From: Mesorhizobium sp. C432A
GTDB taxonomy: Bacteria > Pseudomonadota > Alphaproteobacteria > Rhizobiales > Rhizobiaceae
Direction: 5' to 3'
DNA length: 64,000 nt
NCBI RefSeq assembly: GCF_030323145.1
Contig: NZ_CP100470.1
Span: 434,001 to 498,000 of the forward strand
Shown here: one piece after another, positions 46,185 to 54,861 of the stretch
How positions within the stretch are numbered: the stretch's first letter is position 1
Layout of the letters: every line of letters begins with the position of its first letter
Program-made: the position numbers and the translations under genes
The notes under the pieces: generated by a model
What the model was told of the DNA's origin: nothing
Database searches by the model: none
What the model saw: only the letters and a program-made list of their open reading frames with translations

Positions 46185-47227
46185 CCGACAGGCCCCACCC
46201 GCTCCTGCGCGATCACCAGTTTGCGAGTGCGGCTGTCCCGACATCTCCCCGATCGGAGCGGCCGTCGCTCGAGGTCAGTTTCATCGTCTGCACGCGCGAC
46301 CGCGCCGCTGTGCTGGAGGCTTGCATAGCCTCGATCCAGGCCGCATGCCGGGTGCACGCCACCTTCGCGGCAGAGTTGGTGGTGGTCGATAATGGTTCAC
46401 GGGACGGCACGTCAAAGCGGCTGGCCGCTATCGCCGAAACTTCCGACATCCCAGTCACAGCCGTCTCGGAGACTCGCCCCGGACTAGCCGCTGCCCGCAA
46501 TGCCGGATTGGCGCGAGCGCGAGGCCGCGTGCTGGTCTTCGTCGACGACGACTGCAAGCTCGACCGCGACTATCTCCGCGACCTGGAGCGGCACTACCGG
46601 AGTGGCGAGAAGTGGCTGATCCGCGGCGGCCGGGTCGAGCTCGGTGATGCCCGGGACCTGCCCTTCACCATAAAGCTCTGCGAGGCAAGCGAGCGGCTGA
46701 CCCCGGCGGTCCACCCCGGCGGCTTCGTGCTCGGCTGCAACATGACCATGCACCGCGACGTCGCGGCCCGCATCGGCTCGTTCGACGAACGCTTCGGCGC
46801 TGGCGGCCCGCTACGCTCGGCTGAAGATACTGATTATCTCGTGCGGGCGATGCTGCTCGGCATGCCGGTCGAGTACGTGCCCGACATGACGGTCTTGCAT
46901 CATCACGGCCGGCGAGACCGCAAGTCGATCGACAGGCTGCACCGCGACTATAGCCTCGGTAATGGTGCGCTGTGCCTGAAACATGTCCGCCACGCCCCTT
47001 GGCTGCTTCGCCATGTCTATTGGTCTGCGCGGGCCGCGTTCAGGGAACTGGCGGGCCGTCCTCGCTTTGACCGCGACCTCGATCTGTCGCACTGGCCTAT
47101 TGTCGTTATGAATCTGGCAGGTGCCGCCAGATTTGCGCTGCTCGTCATGATGGGATGGCCAAAACGGCTGCCGTTGCGCCACGACCGACAAGCCAGCGAA
47201 GCCAATGCGGAGGCCAGAGCGCGATAA
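46181..47227 (+). CDS. Family 2 glycosyltransferase
   Basis: A 348-residue GT-A fold glycosyltransferase. VSFIVCTRDRAAVLEACIAS and ELVVVDNGSRDGTSK start the domain, GRVLVFVDDDCKLDRDYL holds the DxD metal site, and SAEDTDYLVRAMLLG is the acceptor-side motif. A hydrophobic segment near the C-terminus (WPIVVMNLAGAARFALLVMMG) suggests membrane association. The stop overlaps the following ABC transporter start (TAATG). Confidence 0.92.
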   Translation: MTDRPHPLLRDHQFASAAVPTSPRSERPSLEVSFIVCTRDRAAVLEACIASIQAACRVHATFAAELVVVDNGSRDGTSKRLAAIAETSDIPVTAVSETRPGLAAARNAGLARARGRVLVFVDDDCKLDRDYLRDLERHYRSGEKWLIRGGRVELGDARDLPFTIKLCEASERLTPAVHPGGFVLGCNMTMHRDVAARIGSFDERFGAGGPLRSAEDTDYLVRAMLLGMPVEYVPDMTVLHHHGRRDRKSIDRLHRDYSLGNGALCLKHVRHAPWLLRHVYWSARAAFRELAGRPRFDRDLDLSHWPIVVMNLAGAARFALLVMMGWPKRLPLRHDRQASEANAEARAR

Positions 47228-49023
47228 TGTCACTGATTCCGTCAGCCCTGCCAATGCTGCGCCGCGCGCTTGGTGGCAGGCTGTTGCGGCTCGTTCCCGT
47301 CGTGGTGGGGCTCGGGCTTGCGGGCGCCGCGCTGGAAGGCCTCGGCATCGGTCTCATCATTCCGCTGCTTGGCATCATTATGGGACGTGGCGAAACATCA
47401 GGCATGGCCGGTTTCTCCGCCCTCCTCCAGCAGGTTGGAGCGGACCTCGGCGAGCGCCAGCGGCTGATCGCCATTTCGGCCGCGATCCTCGGTTCGATCG
47501 TACTGAAAAATGTCTTTGCCTTCGCCAACACTCTGCTGACCAGCTACATCTACGGCAAGGCAGGTTATTCGATCCGTAGCGCACTGTCGGAGCAGTTGCT
47601 CAGGGTCGGCTACCCCTTTTTCCTGCAGCAAAGCCCCGGGCGGCTGCTCAACATCATCTCCAACGAATCCTGGCGAGCATCCGACGCTATCCAGGCCCTG
47701 CTCGGCGCGATCGTCAGTGCCTCGGCCGCCGTCATCCTGCTCGCCTTCCTCCTGCTCCTCTCTTGGCAGATGACGCTGCTGGTGACTCTAGGGCTGGCGC
47801 TTGTCCAGCTGGCGCACGGGGTTTTGTCGTCCAATCTGAAGGCGCCGAGCCGCAGCGTCGTCTCGCGCAACAGCGCACTGGCGTCGCAGATGCTGCATCT
47901 GGTGCATGCCGGGCGCCTGATTCGCATCTTCGGGCAGGAGAACCGCGAAAAGGCGGTCTTCGCCAAAGCGTCCGACGGGGTGCGGCGGGCGGCTTTCGTG
48001 CTTTCAATCCGCCAGGGCGTCTTGCCGCCACTGACCGAGGTATTGCACGCGATGCTGTTCCTGGCGGTGGTGATCGGAGCCTGGCTGGCGAATGTAAGCT
48101 TCCCGCTGACCGTCGCCTTCCTCATCCTGCTCTACCGACTGCAGCCGCATATGCGCGCCTTGCAGATGTCCTGGAGTCAGTTGCAAGGCATGAGCGGCTC
48201 GCTGGAGGAGGTACAATGGCTGCTCGATCCTTCCGACAAGCCCGAGGCGCCGCAGGGCAGCCTGCCGTTCGACGGCTTGCGCCAAGGGATCAGCTTCGAT
48301 GATGTGAGCTTCGCCTATTCCGGTCCCCTGTCAGGCCCCGACGCGCGCGAGGCGGTGCTGCATAAGGCGGTGTTCGACATCCGCAGCGGCCGCTCGACGG
48401 CGCTGATCGGCCGCTCGGGCGCCGGCAAGACGACGATCGTCAATCTCCTGTGCCGCTTCGTCAAACCCGACAGCGGCAGGATCCTCGTCGATGGGGCACC
48501 GCTCGATGAAGTCGACCCAAGCCAGTGGCGGCGGAACATTGCCCTGGCCAGTCAGGAGCTGGAACTGGTCGATGGCACCATTTTTGAAAACATTATTTAC
48601 GGCTACGACACGGCCTCGGCCAGCGACGCCATGCGCGCCGCAAGGCTGGCCGAGGCACATCAATTCATCGAGCACCTGCCGCAGGGTTACGCGACGCTGG
48701 TCGGATACCGGGGCATCAACCTGTCAGCCGGACAAAGGCAAAGGATCGCCCTGGCGCGGGCGCTGGTGCGCGATCCCGATATTCTCATCCTCGACGAAGC
48801 CACCAGTGCGGTGGATGGGTTGTCAGAAGCCGCTATTGTCGAGACGCTGAAGTCGCGGGCCGGCCGCCGCACCACCATTGTCATCAGTCATCATTACAGC
48901 ACCATATCGTTCTGCGACGACGTGGTGATCTTGAGCCGCGGTCGGGTGAAAAAACAGGCCCCCTTCGCAACCCTGGCAATGCTCAGCATGGACGAGCTTT
49001 ACCAGCACGGAGCGGGTGAGTGA
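47227..49023 (+). CDS. ABC exporter with fused membrane and ATPase domains (PglK/MsbA-like)
   Basis: A 598-residue half-transporter: about six transmembrane helices in the first 330 residues, then an ATPase domain with Walker A GRSGAGKTTIVNLLC, signature NLSAGQRQRIALARAL and Walker B ILILDEATSAVD. The H-loop reads SHHYSTI in place of the common SHRLSTI. It forms a homodimer. Its place after two glycosyltransferases suggests flipping of a lipid-linked glycan or export of a surface saccharide. It ends the operon. Confidence 0.9.
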   Translation: MSLIPSALPMLRRALGGRLLRLVPVVVGLGLAGAALEGLGIGLIIPLLGIIMGRGETSGMAGFSALLQQVGADLGERQRLIAISAAILGSIVLKNVFAFANTLLTSYIYGKAGYSIRSALSEQLLRVGYPFFLQQSPGRLLNIISNESWRASDAIQALLGAIVSASAAVILLAFLLLLSWQMTLLVTLGLALVQLAHGVLSSNLKAPSRSVVSRNSALASQMLHLVHAGRLIRIFGQENREKAVFAKASDGVRRAAFVLSIRQGVLPPLTEVLHAMLFLAVVIGAWLANVSFPLTVAFLILLYRLQPHMRALQMSWSQLQGMSGSLEEVQWLLDPSDKPEAPQGSLPFDGLRQGISFDDVSFAYSGPLSGPDAREAVLHKAVFDIRSGRSTALIGRSGAGKTTIVNLLCRFVKPDSGRILVDGAPLDEVDPSQWRRNIALASQELELVDGTIFENIIYGYDTASASDAMRAARLAEAHQFIEHLPQGYATLVGYRGINLSAGQRQRIALARALVRDPDILILDEATSAVDGLSEAAIVETLKSRAGRRTTIVISHHYSTISFCDDVVILSRGRVKKQAPFATLAMLSMDELYQHGAGE

Positions 49024-49146
49024 TGGGGCGCACCCCGACCTGCGACGCGGCTTGCGCCCGGCAGCTCGCAGATTGCGATCAATCCTGCCGGCAAACCACC
49101 GCCGCGACGCATTTCCGATTGTTCAAAAACAATTCTCGGTGAGAGG

Positions 49147-49977
49147 TCAGGCGGCCTTCTTCTTCGCCAGCCGCGCCTTGATCGAGGCGACGTCGGCGCG
49201 CGGGGTCGCGGCGAACAGCGTTCTGGTGTAGTTGTGCTTGGGGTCGGCGAAGACCTCCTCGCGCGAGCCGTATTCGACGGCTTCGCCGAAATACATCACC
49301 ATCACGTCGTCGGCGATGTAGCGCACGACAGACAGATCGTGGCTGATGAAGACATAGGTCAGCTGGAATTCGTCCTGCAGGTCGGCGAGCAGGTTGAGCA
49401 CCTGCGCCTGCACCGAAAGATCAAGCGCGGAGACCGGTTCGTCAAGCACCAGCAGGCTCGGGTTCAGCATCAGCGCGCGGGCAATGGCGATGCGCTGGCG
49501 CTGGCCGCCCGAGAACATGTGAGGATAGCGATTATAGTGCTCGGTTCCGAGGCCGACTTTCTTCAGCATCCTCATGGCGAGGTCGCGCCGCTCTTCGGCC
49601 GGCTTGTCGGTGTTGATGAGCAGCGGCTCGCCCAGCACATCGCCGATCTTTTGGCGCGGATTGAGCGATCCGTAAGGGTTCTGGAAGACGATCTGCACCT
49701 TGCGGCGCATCTCCCTGGTCACGCCGTTCCTTGCGATGTCGACCTTGTTGCCGTCGATGAACAGTTCGCCCGACGTTGCCGGATCGATCAGCGTGATGAT
49801 GCGCGCCAGCGTTGACTTGCCGCAGCCCGATTCACCGACGATGGCCAGCGTCTTGCCCTTGTCGACGCTGAACGAGACGCCCTTGACCGCATGCACGGTG
49901 CGCGCGCCGCGAAACAGGCCGCCGCCGACGTGATAGTCGCGCACGATGTCCTTGCCTTCGACGACCTTGATGCTCAT
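49147..49977 (-). CDS. dppF: Dipeptide ABC transporter ATP-binding protein DppF
   Basis: A 276-residue ATPase with Walker A GESGCGKSTLARI, signature [15 protein letters not shown] and Walker B LLVLDEPVSALD. The C-terminal HNYTRTLFAATPR segment fits the oligopeptide family. It is the last gene of the dpp operon and its start overlaps the dppD stop (TGATG). The exporter gene on the other strand ends 123 bp away. Confidence 0.93.
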   Translation of the reverse strand: MSIKVVEGKDIVRDYHVGGGLFRGARTVHAVKGVSFSVDKGKTLAIVGESGCGKSTLARIITLIDPATSGELFIDGNKVDIARNGVTREMRRKVQIVFQNPYGSLNPRQKIGDVLGEPLLINTDKPAEERRDLAMRMLKKVGLGTEHYNRYPHMFSGGQRQRIAIARALMLNPSLLVLDEPVSALDLSVQAQVLNLLADLQDEFQLTYVFISHDLSVVRYIADDVMVMYFGEAVEYGSREEVFADPKHNYTRTLFAATPRADVASIKARLAKKKAA

Positions 49978-50822
49978 CAGACGCCCCCGGCAGCCGGTTC
50001 GAACAGCATGTCCGAGACGGTCGGCAGCCGGTCGCCGACGGCATTATCCGGCAGCGCCGACAAAAGTGCGCGGGTGTAATTGCTCTTCGGCGATTCAAAC
50101 AGCGACAGCACGTCGGCCTCTTCCATCTTGCGGCCCTTGTACTGGACGATGACGCGGTCGGCGGTCTCGGCCACGACGCCCATATTGTGGGTGATCATGA
50201 TCAGGCCCATGCCGTATTTGACCTGTAGCGACACCAGCAGGTCGAGGATCTGCTTCTGGATGGTGACGTCGAGCGCGGTGGTCGGCTCGTCGGCGATCAG
50301 AAGCTTGGGATTGCAGGCAATGGCGATGGCGATCATGACGCGCTGGCACTGGCCGCCCGACATCTGGTGCGGGAACGAGTTCAGCCGTTCGGCCGGCTCG
50401 GCAATGCCGACCTGCGTCAGCAATTCGATGGCGCGCTCGCGACGCTGGGCCTTGTCCATGCCCATATGGAAGCGCAGCACCTCCTCGATCTGAAAGCCGA
50501 CGGTGAAGCACGGATTGAGACTGGCCATCGGCTCCTGGAAGATCATCGACATGTCCTTGCCGACGATCTTGCGCCGGTCGGCCGGGCTCATCTTCAGGAG
50601 ATCGCGGCCGTTGAAGCTCATCTCGTCGGCAGTGACCGTCGCCGTCCACGGCAACAGCCCCATCACAGCCAACATCGACACCGACTTGCCGGAGCCGGAT
50701 TCGCCGACGATGGCCAGCACTTCACGTTCGTTCACATGGAGCGAGACGCCATCGACCGCGCGGAACGGGCCGGATGCGGTCTGGAACTCAACGACGAGAT
50801 TGCGGATGTCGAGCAGCGCCAT
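49977..50822 (-). CDS. dppD: Dipeptide ABC transporter ATP-binding protein DppD
   Basis: A 281-residue ATPase with Walker [13 protein letters not shown] and Walker [13 protein letters not shown]. The signature reads [12 protein letters not shown], with cysteine where arginine is usual. The C-terminal [12 protein letters not shown] is the peptide-transporter extension. I chose the ATG at 50822, which overlaps the dppC stop; the longer frame runs into dppC. Confidence 0.93.
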   Translation of the reverse strand: MALLDIRNLVVEFQTASGPFRAVDGVSLHVNEREVLAIVGESGSGKSVSMLAVMGLLPWTATVTADEMSFNGRDLLKMSPADRRKIVGKDMSMIFQEPMASLNPCFTVGFQIEEVLRFHMGMDKAQRRERAIELLTQVGIAEPAERLNSFPHQMSGGQCQRVMIAIAIACNPKLLIADEPTTALDVTIQKQILDLLVSLQVKYGMGLIMITHNMGVVAETADRVIVQYKGRKMEEADVLSLFESPKSNYTRALLSALPDNAVGDRLPTVSDMLFEPAAGGV

Positions 50823-51733
50823 TACGACCTCCTCAGCTTCGGATCGAGCGCATCGCGCAGACCGTCGCCGATCAGGTTGATGGCAAGCACGGTGATGAGG
50901 ATGGCCAGACCGGGGAAGGTCACCACCCACCAGGCGCGCAGGATGAATTCACGCGCCGAGGCGAGCATGGTTCCCCATTCCGGTGTCGGCGGCTGCGCGC
51001 CAAGGCCGAGAAAGCCGAGAGCGGCCGCCTCCAGGATGGCGTTGGAGAAGGACAGCGTGCCCTGCACGATCAGCGGCGCCAGGCAGTTGGGCAGGATGGT
51101 GCGCAGCATAAGCCTTATATGGCCGGCGCCGGCGACCTTGGCGGCGACCACATATTCGCGGCTCTTTTCGGCCATGACGGCAGCGCGCACCAGACGGGCA
51201 AAGTGGGGTTGCAGGACAAGCGCGATGGCCAGCATGGCGTTGAACAGGCCGGGGCCGAGGATGGTGACCAGAACCAGCGCCAAGAGCAGCGACGGGAAGG
51301 ACAGGATCAGATCCATGACCCGCATGATCGCCACGTCGACCCAGCCCCGGAAATAGCCAGCCAAAAGGCCGAGCGTGATGCCGCCGACAAGCGCCAGCGT
51401 GACCACGACGGCGCCGATGAGCAGCGAGAAACGCGCGCCATAGAGCAGGCGCGAGAGCATGTCGCGGCCGACCGCGTCGGTGCCAAGCAGATATTCCATG
51501 CTGCCGCCTGCCTGCCAGGCCGGCGGACGCAAGAAAGCGGTCTTGTCCTGGATGTCGGGCGCATAGGGCGCGAGCAGCGGTGCAAAGAGCGCGGCCAGCA
51601 CCAAAAGGATGAAGACGAACAGGCCGATGACGGCGCCGCGGTTTACCGAGAAATAGTGCCAGAAAGTCCTGAAGCCGGTCAGTCGGTCAGGGTTGCCGGC
51701 GGCCATCGGGGCGATTTCGGTCGACTGGCTCAT
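50822..51733 (-). CDS. dppC: Dipeptide ABC transporter permease DppC
   Basis: A 303-residue permease with an OppC-type N-terminal helix (VNRGAVIGLFVFILLVLAAL), the DAVGRDMLSRLLYGAR segment, and the EAA loop SREYVVAAKVAGAGHIRLML. The C-terminus ends GDGLRDALDPKLRRS. The start at 51733 is an ATG overlapping the dppB stop region. Confidence 0.94.
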   Translation of the reverse strand: MSQSTEIAPMAAGNPDRLTGFRTFWHYFSVNRGAVIGLFVFILLVLAALFAPLLAPYAPDIQDKTAFLRPPAWQAGGSMEYLLGTDAVGRDMLSRLLYGARFSLLIGAVVVTLALVGGITLGLLAGYFRGWVDVAIMRVMDLILSFPSLLLALVLVTILGPGLFNAMLAIALVLQPHFARLVRAAVMAEKSREYVVAAKVAGAGHIRLMLRTILPNCLAPLIVQGTLSFSNAILEAAALGFLGLGAQPPTPEWGTMLASAREFILRAWWVVTFPGLAILITVLAINLIGDGLRDALDPKLRRS

Positions 51734-52740
51734 CACGCCGCCCTGATGCGCGGGTTGATGACGGCATAAAGCACGTCGACGATCAGGTTCACCGCCATGA
51801 CGATAAGGGCGATCAGCAGCAAGCCTGACTGCACGACGACATAGTCGCGCTTGGATATGGATTCGACCATCCACTTGCCGATGCCCGGCCAGGCGAAGAT
51901 GGTTTCTGTGAGAATGGCGCCGGCGAGCAGGGTACTGACCTGCAGGCCGATGGTGGTGACCACCGGGATCAGCGCATTGCGCAGCGCATGCACGCCGATG
52001 ACGCGGGACGACGACAGGCCCTTGGCGCGGGCGGTCCGGACATAGTCTTCGCCCAGCACTTCGAGCATGGCCGAGCGCGTCTGGCGCGCGATCACCGCCA
52101 GCGGGATGGTGCCGAGCACAATTGTCGGCAGCACCAGGTGACTCAATGCCGAGCGGAAAGCATCCCACTTGCCGTAGAGCAGGCTGTCGAGGGTCAAGAA
52201 GCCGGTGATCGGCTTGATAAAGAACTGAAGGCCGATGCGGCCTGAAACCGGGGTCCAGCCGAGATAGCCGGAGAAAAAGATGATCAGCAGCAGGCCCCAC
52301 CAGAAGATCGGCATGGAATAGCCGACGAGGGCGGTGCCCATAAGCCCCTGGTCGAACCAGGAGCCGCGTTTGACCGCAGCAATGATGCCGGCCGGTATGG
52401 CCAGCACCATGGCGAAGATCATGGCGAAGACGGAGAGCTCGATGGTTGCCGGGAACAGCGTCATGAAATCTTCGATGACCGGCCGCTTGGACGAAATCGA
52501 CACGCCGAAATTACCGGTCGCGGCATCGCGGACATAATGCGCGTATTGCTCCCAGATCGGCAAATTGTAGCCGAACTGTTCCTTCAGTTCCGCGTAACGC
52601 TCGGGCGACACGCCATGCTCGCCGGCCATGGCAAGAATGGGATCGCCGGGCAGCAGCCTGACGAAAGCGAAGGCGCAGATGGTGATGCCGATCAGCGTCG
52701 GCAGCACCAAGACGATTTTGTTTAGGAGATATCGGAGCAT
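51733..52740 (-). CDS. dppB: Dipeptide ABC transporter permease DppB
   Basis: A 335-residue permease: an N-terminal helix MLRYLLNKIVLVLPTLIGIT, the sequence RLLPGDPI, and the EAA loop [37 protein letters not shown] is conserved in DppB proteins. It follows dppA by 47 bp. Length matches E. coli DppB. Confidence 0.95.
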   Translation of the reverse strand: MLRYLLNKIVLVLPTLIGITICAFAFVRLLPGDPILAMAGEHGVSPERYAELKEQFGYNLPIWEQYAHYVRDAATGNFGVSISSKRPVIEDFMTLFPATIELSVFAMIFAMVLAIPAGIIAAVKRGSWFDQGLMGTALVGYSMPIFWWGLLLIIFFSGYLGWTPVSGRIGLQFFIKPITGFLTLDSLLYGKWDAFRSALSHLVLPTIVLGTIPLAVIARQTRSAMLEVLGEDYVRTARAKGLSSSRVIGVHALRNALIPVVTTIGLQVSTLLAGAILTETIFAWPGIGKWMVESISKRDYVVVQSGLLLIALIVMAVNLIVDVLYAVINPRIRAA

Positions 52741-52787
52741 CTTGAAAAGCGGGCGGCGCCTGATTGCGCGCCGCCCGCCTAACAGTT

Positions 52788-54386
52788 CTATTCGGCCTTG
52801 TCGACGCCGTCGAAGCGATGAATGCCGAGCGGGTCCATCATGAAGCCGCTGACATTCTTGCGCACGACTGCGTAGACCTGGCTGTGTGCCATGAGGAAGG
52901 CCGGAGCCTGCTTCTGGAAGACAACCTGCGCCTCTTCATAGAGCTTGGTGCGTTCGGCCTGGTCGCTGGTCTTCTTGGCCTTCTGGATCAGATCCTCGAA
53001 GTCCTTGTCGCACCAGCTGGAGTAGTTCGACACGCCGATGGCCGAGCAGGCGAACAGCGTAGCGAAGAAATTGTCCGGATCGCCATTGTCACCGGTCCAG
53101 CCGATCTGGAAGGCGCCCGGGCGCTCCTTCTTCTTGCCTTCTTCGCGGTACTTCGTCCACTCGTAGCTGACGATCTCCGCCTTGACGCCGACCTTGGCCC
53201 AGTCAGCCTGGATCAGTTCGGCGGCGCGCTGGAAGTTCGGGTTGTAGGGACGGACGCGGTCGGAGGCCCAAAGCTGGATCTCCTTCAATCCGGCATCGGC
53301 CAGCACCTTCTTGGCTGCTTCCGGATCATAGGCGTCGGACTTCACGTCCTTGTTCCACGACCACATGGTCGGCGGGATCAGGTTTACGGCCGGCGTGGCG
53401 CCGGCGTCCTGGAACAGCGACTTGATGAGCGATTCCCGATCGATCGCCTGGTTGAGCGCATGGCGCACTTCAGGCTTGTCGAGCGGCGGGATGGTGGTGT
53501 TGTAGCTCATATAGCCGATGTTGAGGCCAGCCTGATCCATCAGGGTCACGTCGGCGTTGGCCTTGATCGTGCCGATGTCGGCAGGATTCGGATAGGGCGC
53601 GATATCGCATTCGCCGGCGAGCACCTTCTGGATGCGGGCGGTGGCGTCAGGCGTGATCGCGAAGACGAGATCGTCGATCTTTTCCTTGCCCTTGAAGTAG
53701 TCCGGGTTGGCCGCATAGCGGATGACCGAATCCAGCTGGTAGTCGACGAACTGGAACGGACCTGTACCGACCGGCTTGGTCGAGAAGTCGGCCATCTTGC
53801 CGTCTTTTTCCAGCTGGTCGGCATATTCCTTCGACACGATCGAGGCGAAGTCCATGCCGAGATTGGCCAGCATCGGCGCGTTCGGCTCGGTCAGCGTCAG
53901 CTTCACGGTCAGGTCATCGACCTTTTCCCACTTGGCGACGTATTTCGGCATGTCCATGCCGGTGTAGTAGTCCCAGGTCAGGTTCGGCAGGTACTTCTCG
54001 CCGTTCCAGGGGTTTTCCTTGTTGAACTGGCGATCGAACGAAAAGACGACGTCGTCGGCATTGAAATCACGCGTCGGCTTGAAGAAATCCGTCGTCTGGA
54101 ACTTCACGCCCGGATGCAGGTGGAAAGTATAGACCAAACCGTCGTCCGAAATCTCCCATTTGTCGGCGAGACCGGGCACAACTTCGGTGCCGCCATGCTT
54201 GAACTCGACCAGGCGCGAATAGACGGTGCGCGACGAGGCGTCGAAGTCGTTGCCGCCCGTCGTGGTACCCGGGTCGAAGTTGGCCGGCGAGGCCTCCGAG
54301 CAATAGACCAGCGTCTTGGCATTGGCCACACCGCCGAGGACGCTTGCAGCCAGCAACGCGGCTGCAAAAGTCAGTTTCTTTTTCAT
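52788..54386 (-). CDS. dppA: Dipeptide-binding periplasmic protein DppA
   Basis: A 532-residue periplasmic binding protein. The signal peptide MKKKLTFAAALLAASVLGGV is followed by LVYCSEASPANFDPGTTT, which is close to the mature N-terminus of E. coli DppA. DppA relatives bind dipeptides and, in some species, heme. AGGGAG precedes the ATG at 54386 by about 8 bases. It opens the dpp operon. Confidence 0.95.
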   Translation of the reverse strand: MKKKLTFAAALLAASVLGGVANAKTLVYCSEASPANFDPGTTTGGNDFDASSRTVYSRLVEFKHGGTEVVPGLADKWEISDDGLVYTFHLHPGVKFQTTDFFKPTRDFNADDVVFSFDRQFNKENPWNGEKYLPNLTWDYYTGMDMPKYVAKWEKVDDLTVKLTLTEPNAPMLANLGMDFASIVSKEYADQLEKDGKMADFSTKPVGTGPFQFVDYQLDSVIRYAANPDYFKGKEKIDDLVFAITPDATARIQKVLAGECDIAPYPNPADIGTIKANADVTLMDQAGLNIGYMSYNTTIPPLDKPEVRHALNQAIDRESLIKSLFQDAGATPAVNLIPPTMWSWNKDVKSDAYDPEAAKKVLADAGLKEIQLWASDRVRPYNPNFQRAAELIQADWAKVGVKAEIVSYEWTKYREEGKKKERPGAFQIGWTGDNGDPDNFFATLFACSAIGVSNYSSWCDKDFEDLIQKAKKTSDQAERTKLYEEAQVVFQKQAPAFLMAHSQVYAVVRKNVSGFMMDPLGIHRFDGVDKAE

Positions 54387-54861
54387 TGAGCACTCCCTGA
54401 TGTTCTTCCAAGCCCCTCTATAGGCTCGCGAAGCGCGCATATAAGCACCGTTTTTCCGGCTTTGGAACACCCTGTTTGCCTACCCCACCGTAAGCAGAAA
54501 ATATTTCTCGGTCTTTGACGAACTGCAGAAACAAATAGCAAAATCTGCTAATCACGGGATTGTTAACGACCGCATTTTTTCATTGATCGCAGCAATCGTA
54601 AGCCAAAAATCCACAAGCCTGGGTTTCGCCACCGAGATGACAGACGGCATTGCCTGAGCTGGCATCGCGGGAAGGATTTCGACGGCAAATCTTTGCCGTC
54701 CTGCCGCTGGGGCAAGACTTGCACGGCCGCCGATAGTCGCAATAGATAGATGACACGCTGGATTTTCCGGGAATCCGCGACATCGCTGCAGCGGAGGACG
54801 CCTCACCACATCGAGGCGGCGCAGCAGGAGCAGGCAACAGAACGACGGAGGGAGGCTAGAG
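54387..54861. promoter_or_regulatory. 475-bp divergent promoter region with a perfect dyad
   Basis: Between dppA (minus) and the acyl-CoA synthetase (plus). GACGGCAAA (54681-54689) and TTTGCCGTC (54692-54700) are perfect 9-base inverted arms around TC. An AT-rich stretch at 54490-54600 probably holds the dppA promoter. No gene is visible. Confidence 0.5.

Noticed and set aside
43137..49147. Integrative element with attachment sites at tRNA-Thr
   Set aside because: I found no integrase and no repeat of the tRNA 3' end at the far side of the glycan operon, so only a composition-based suspicion remains.
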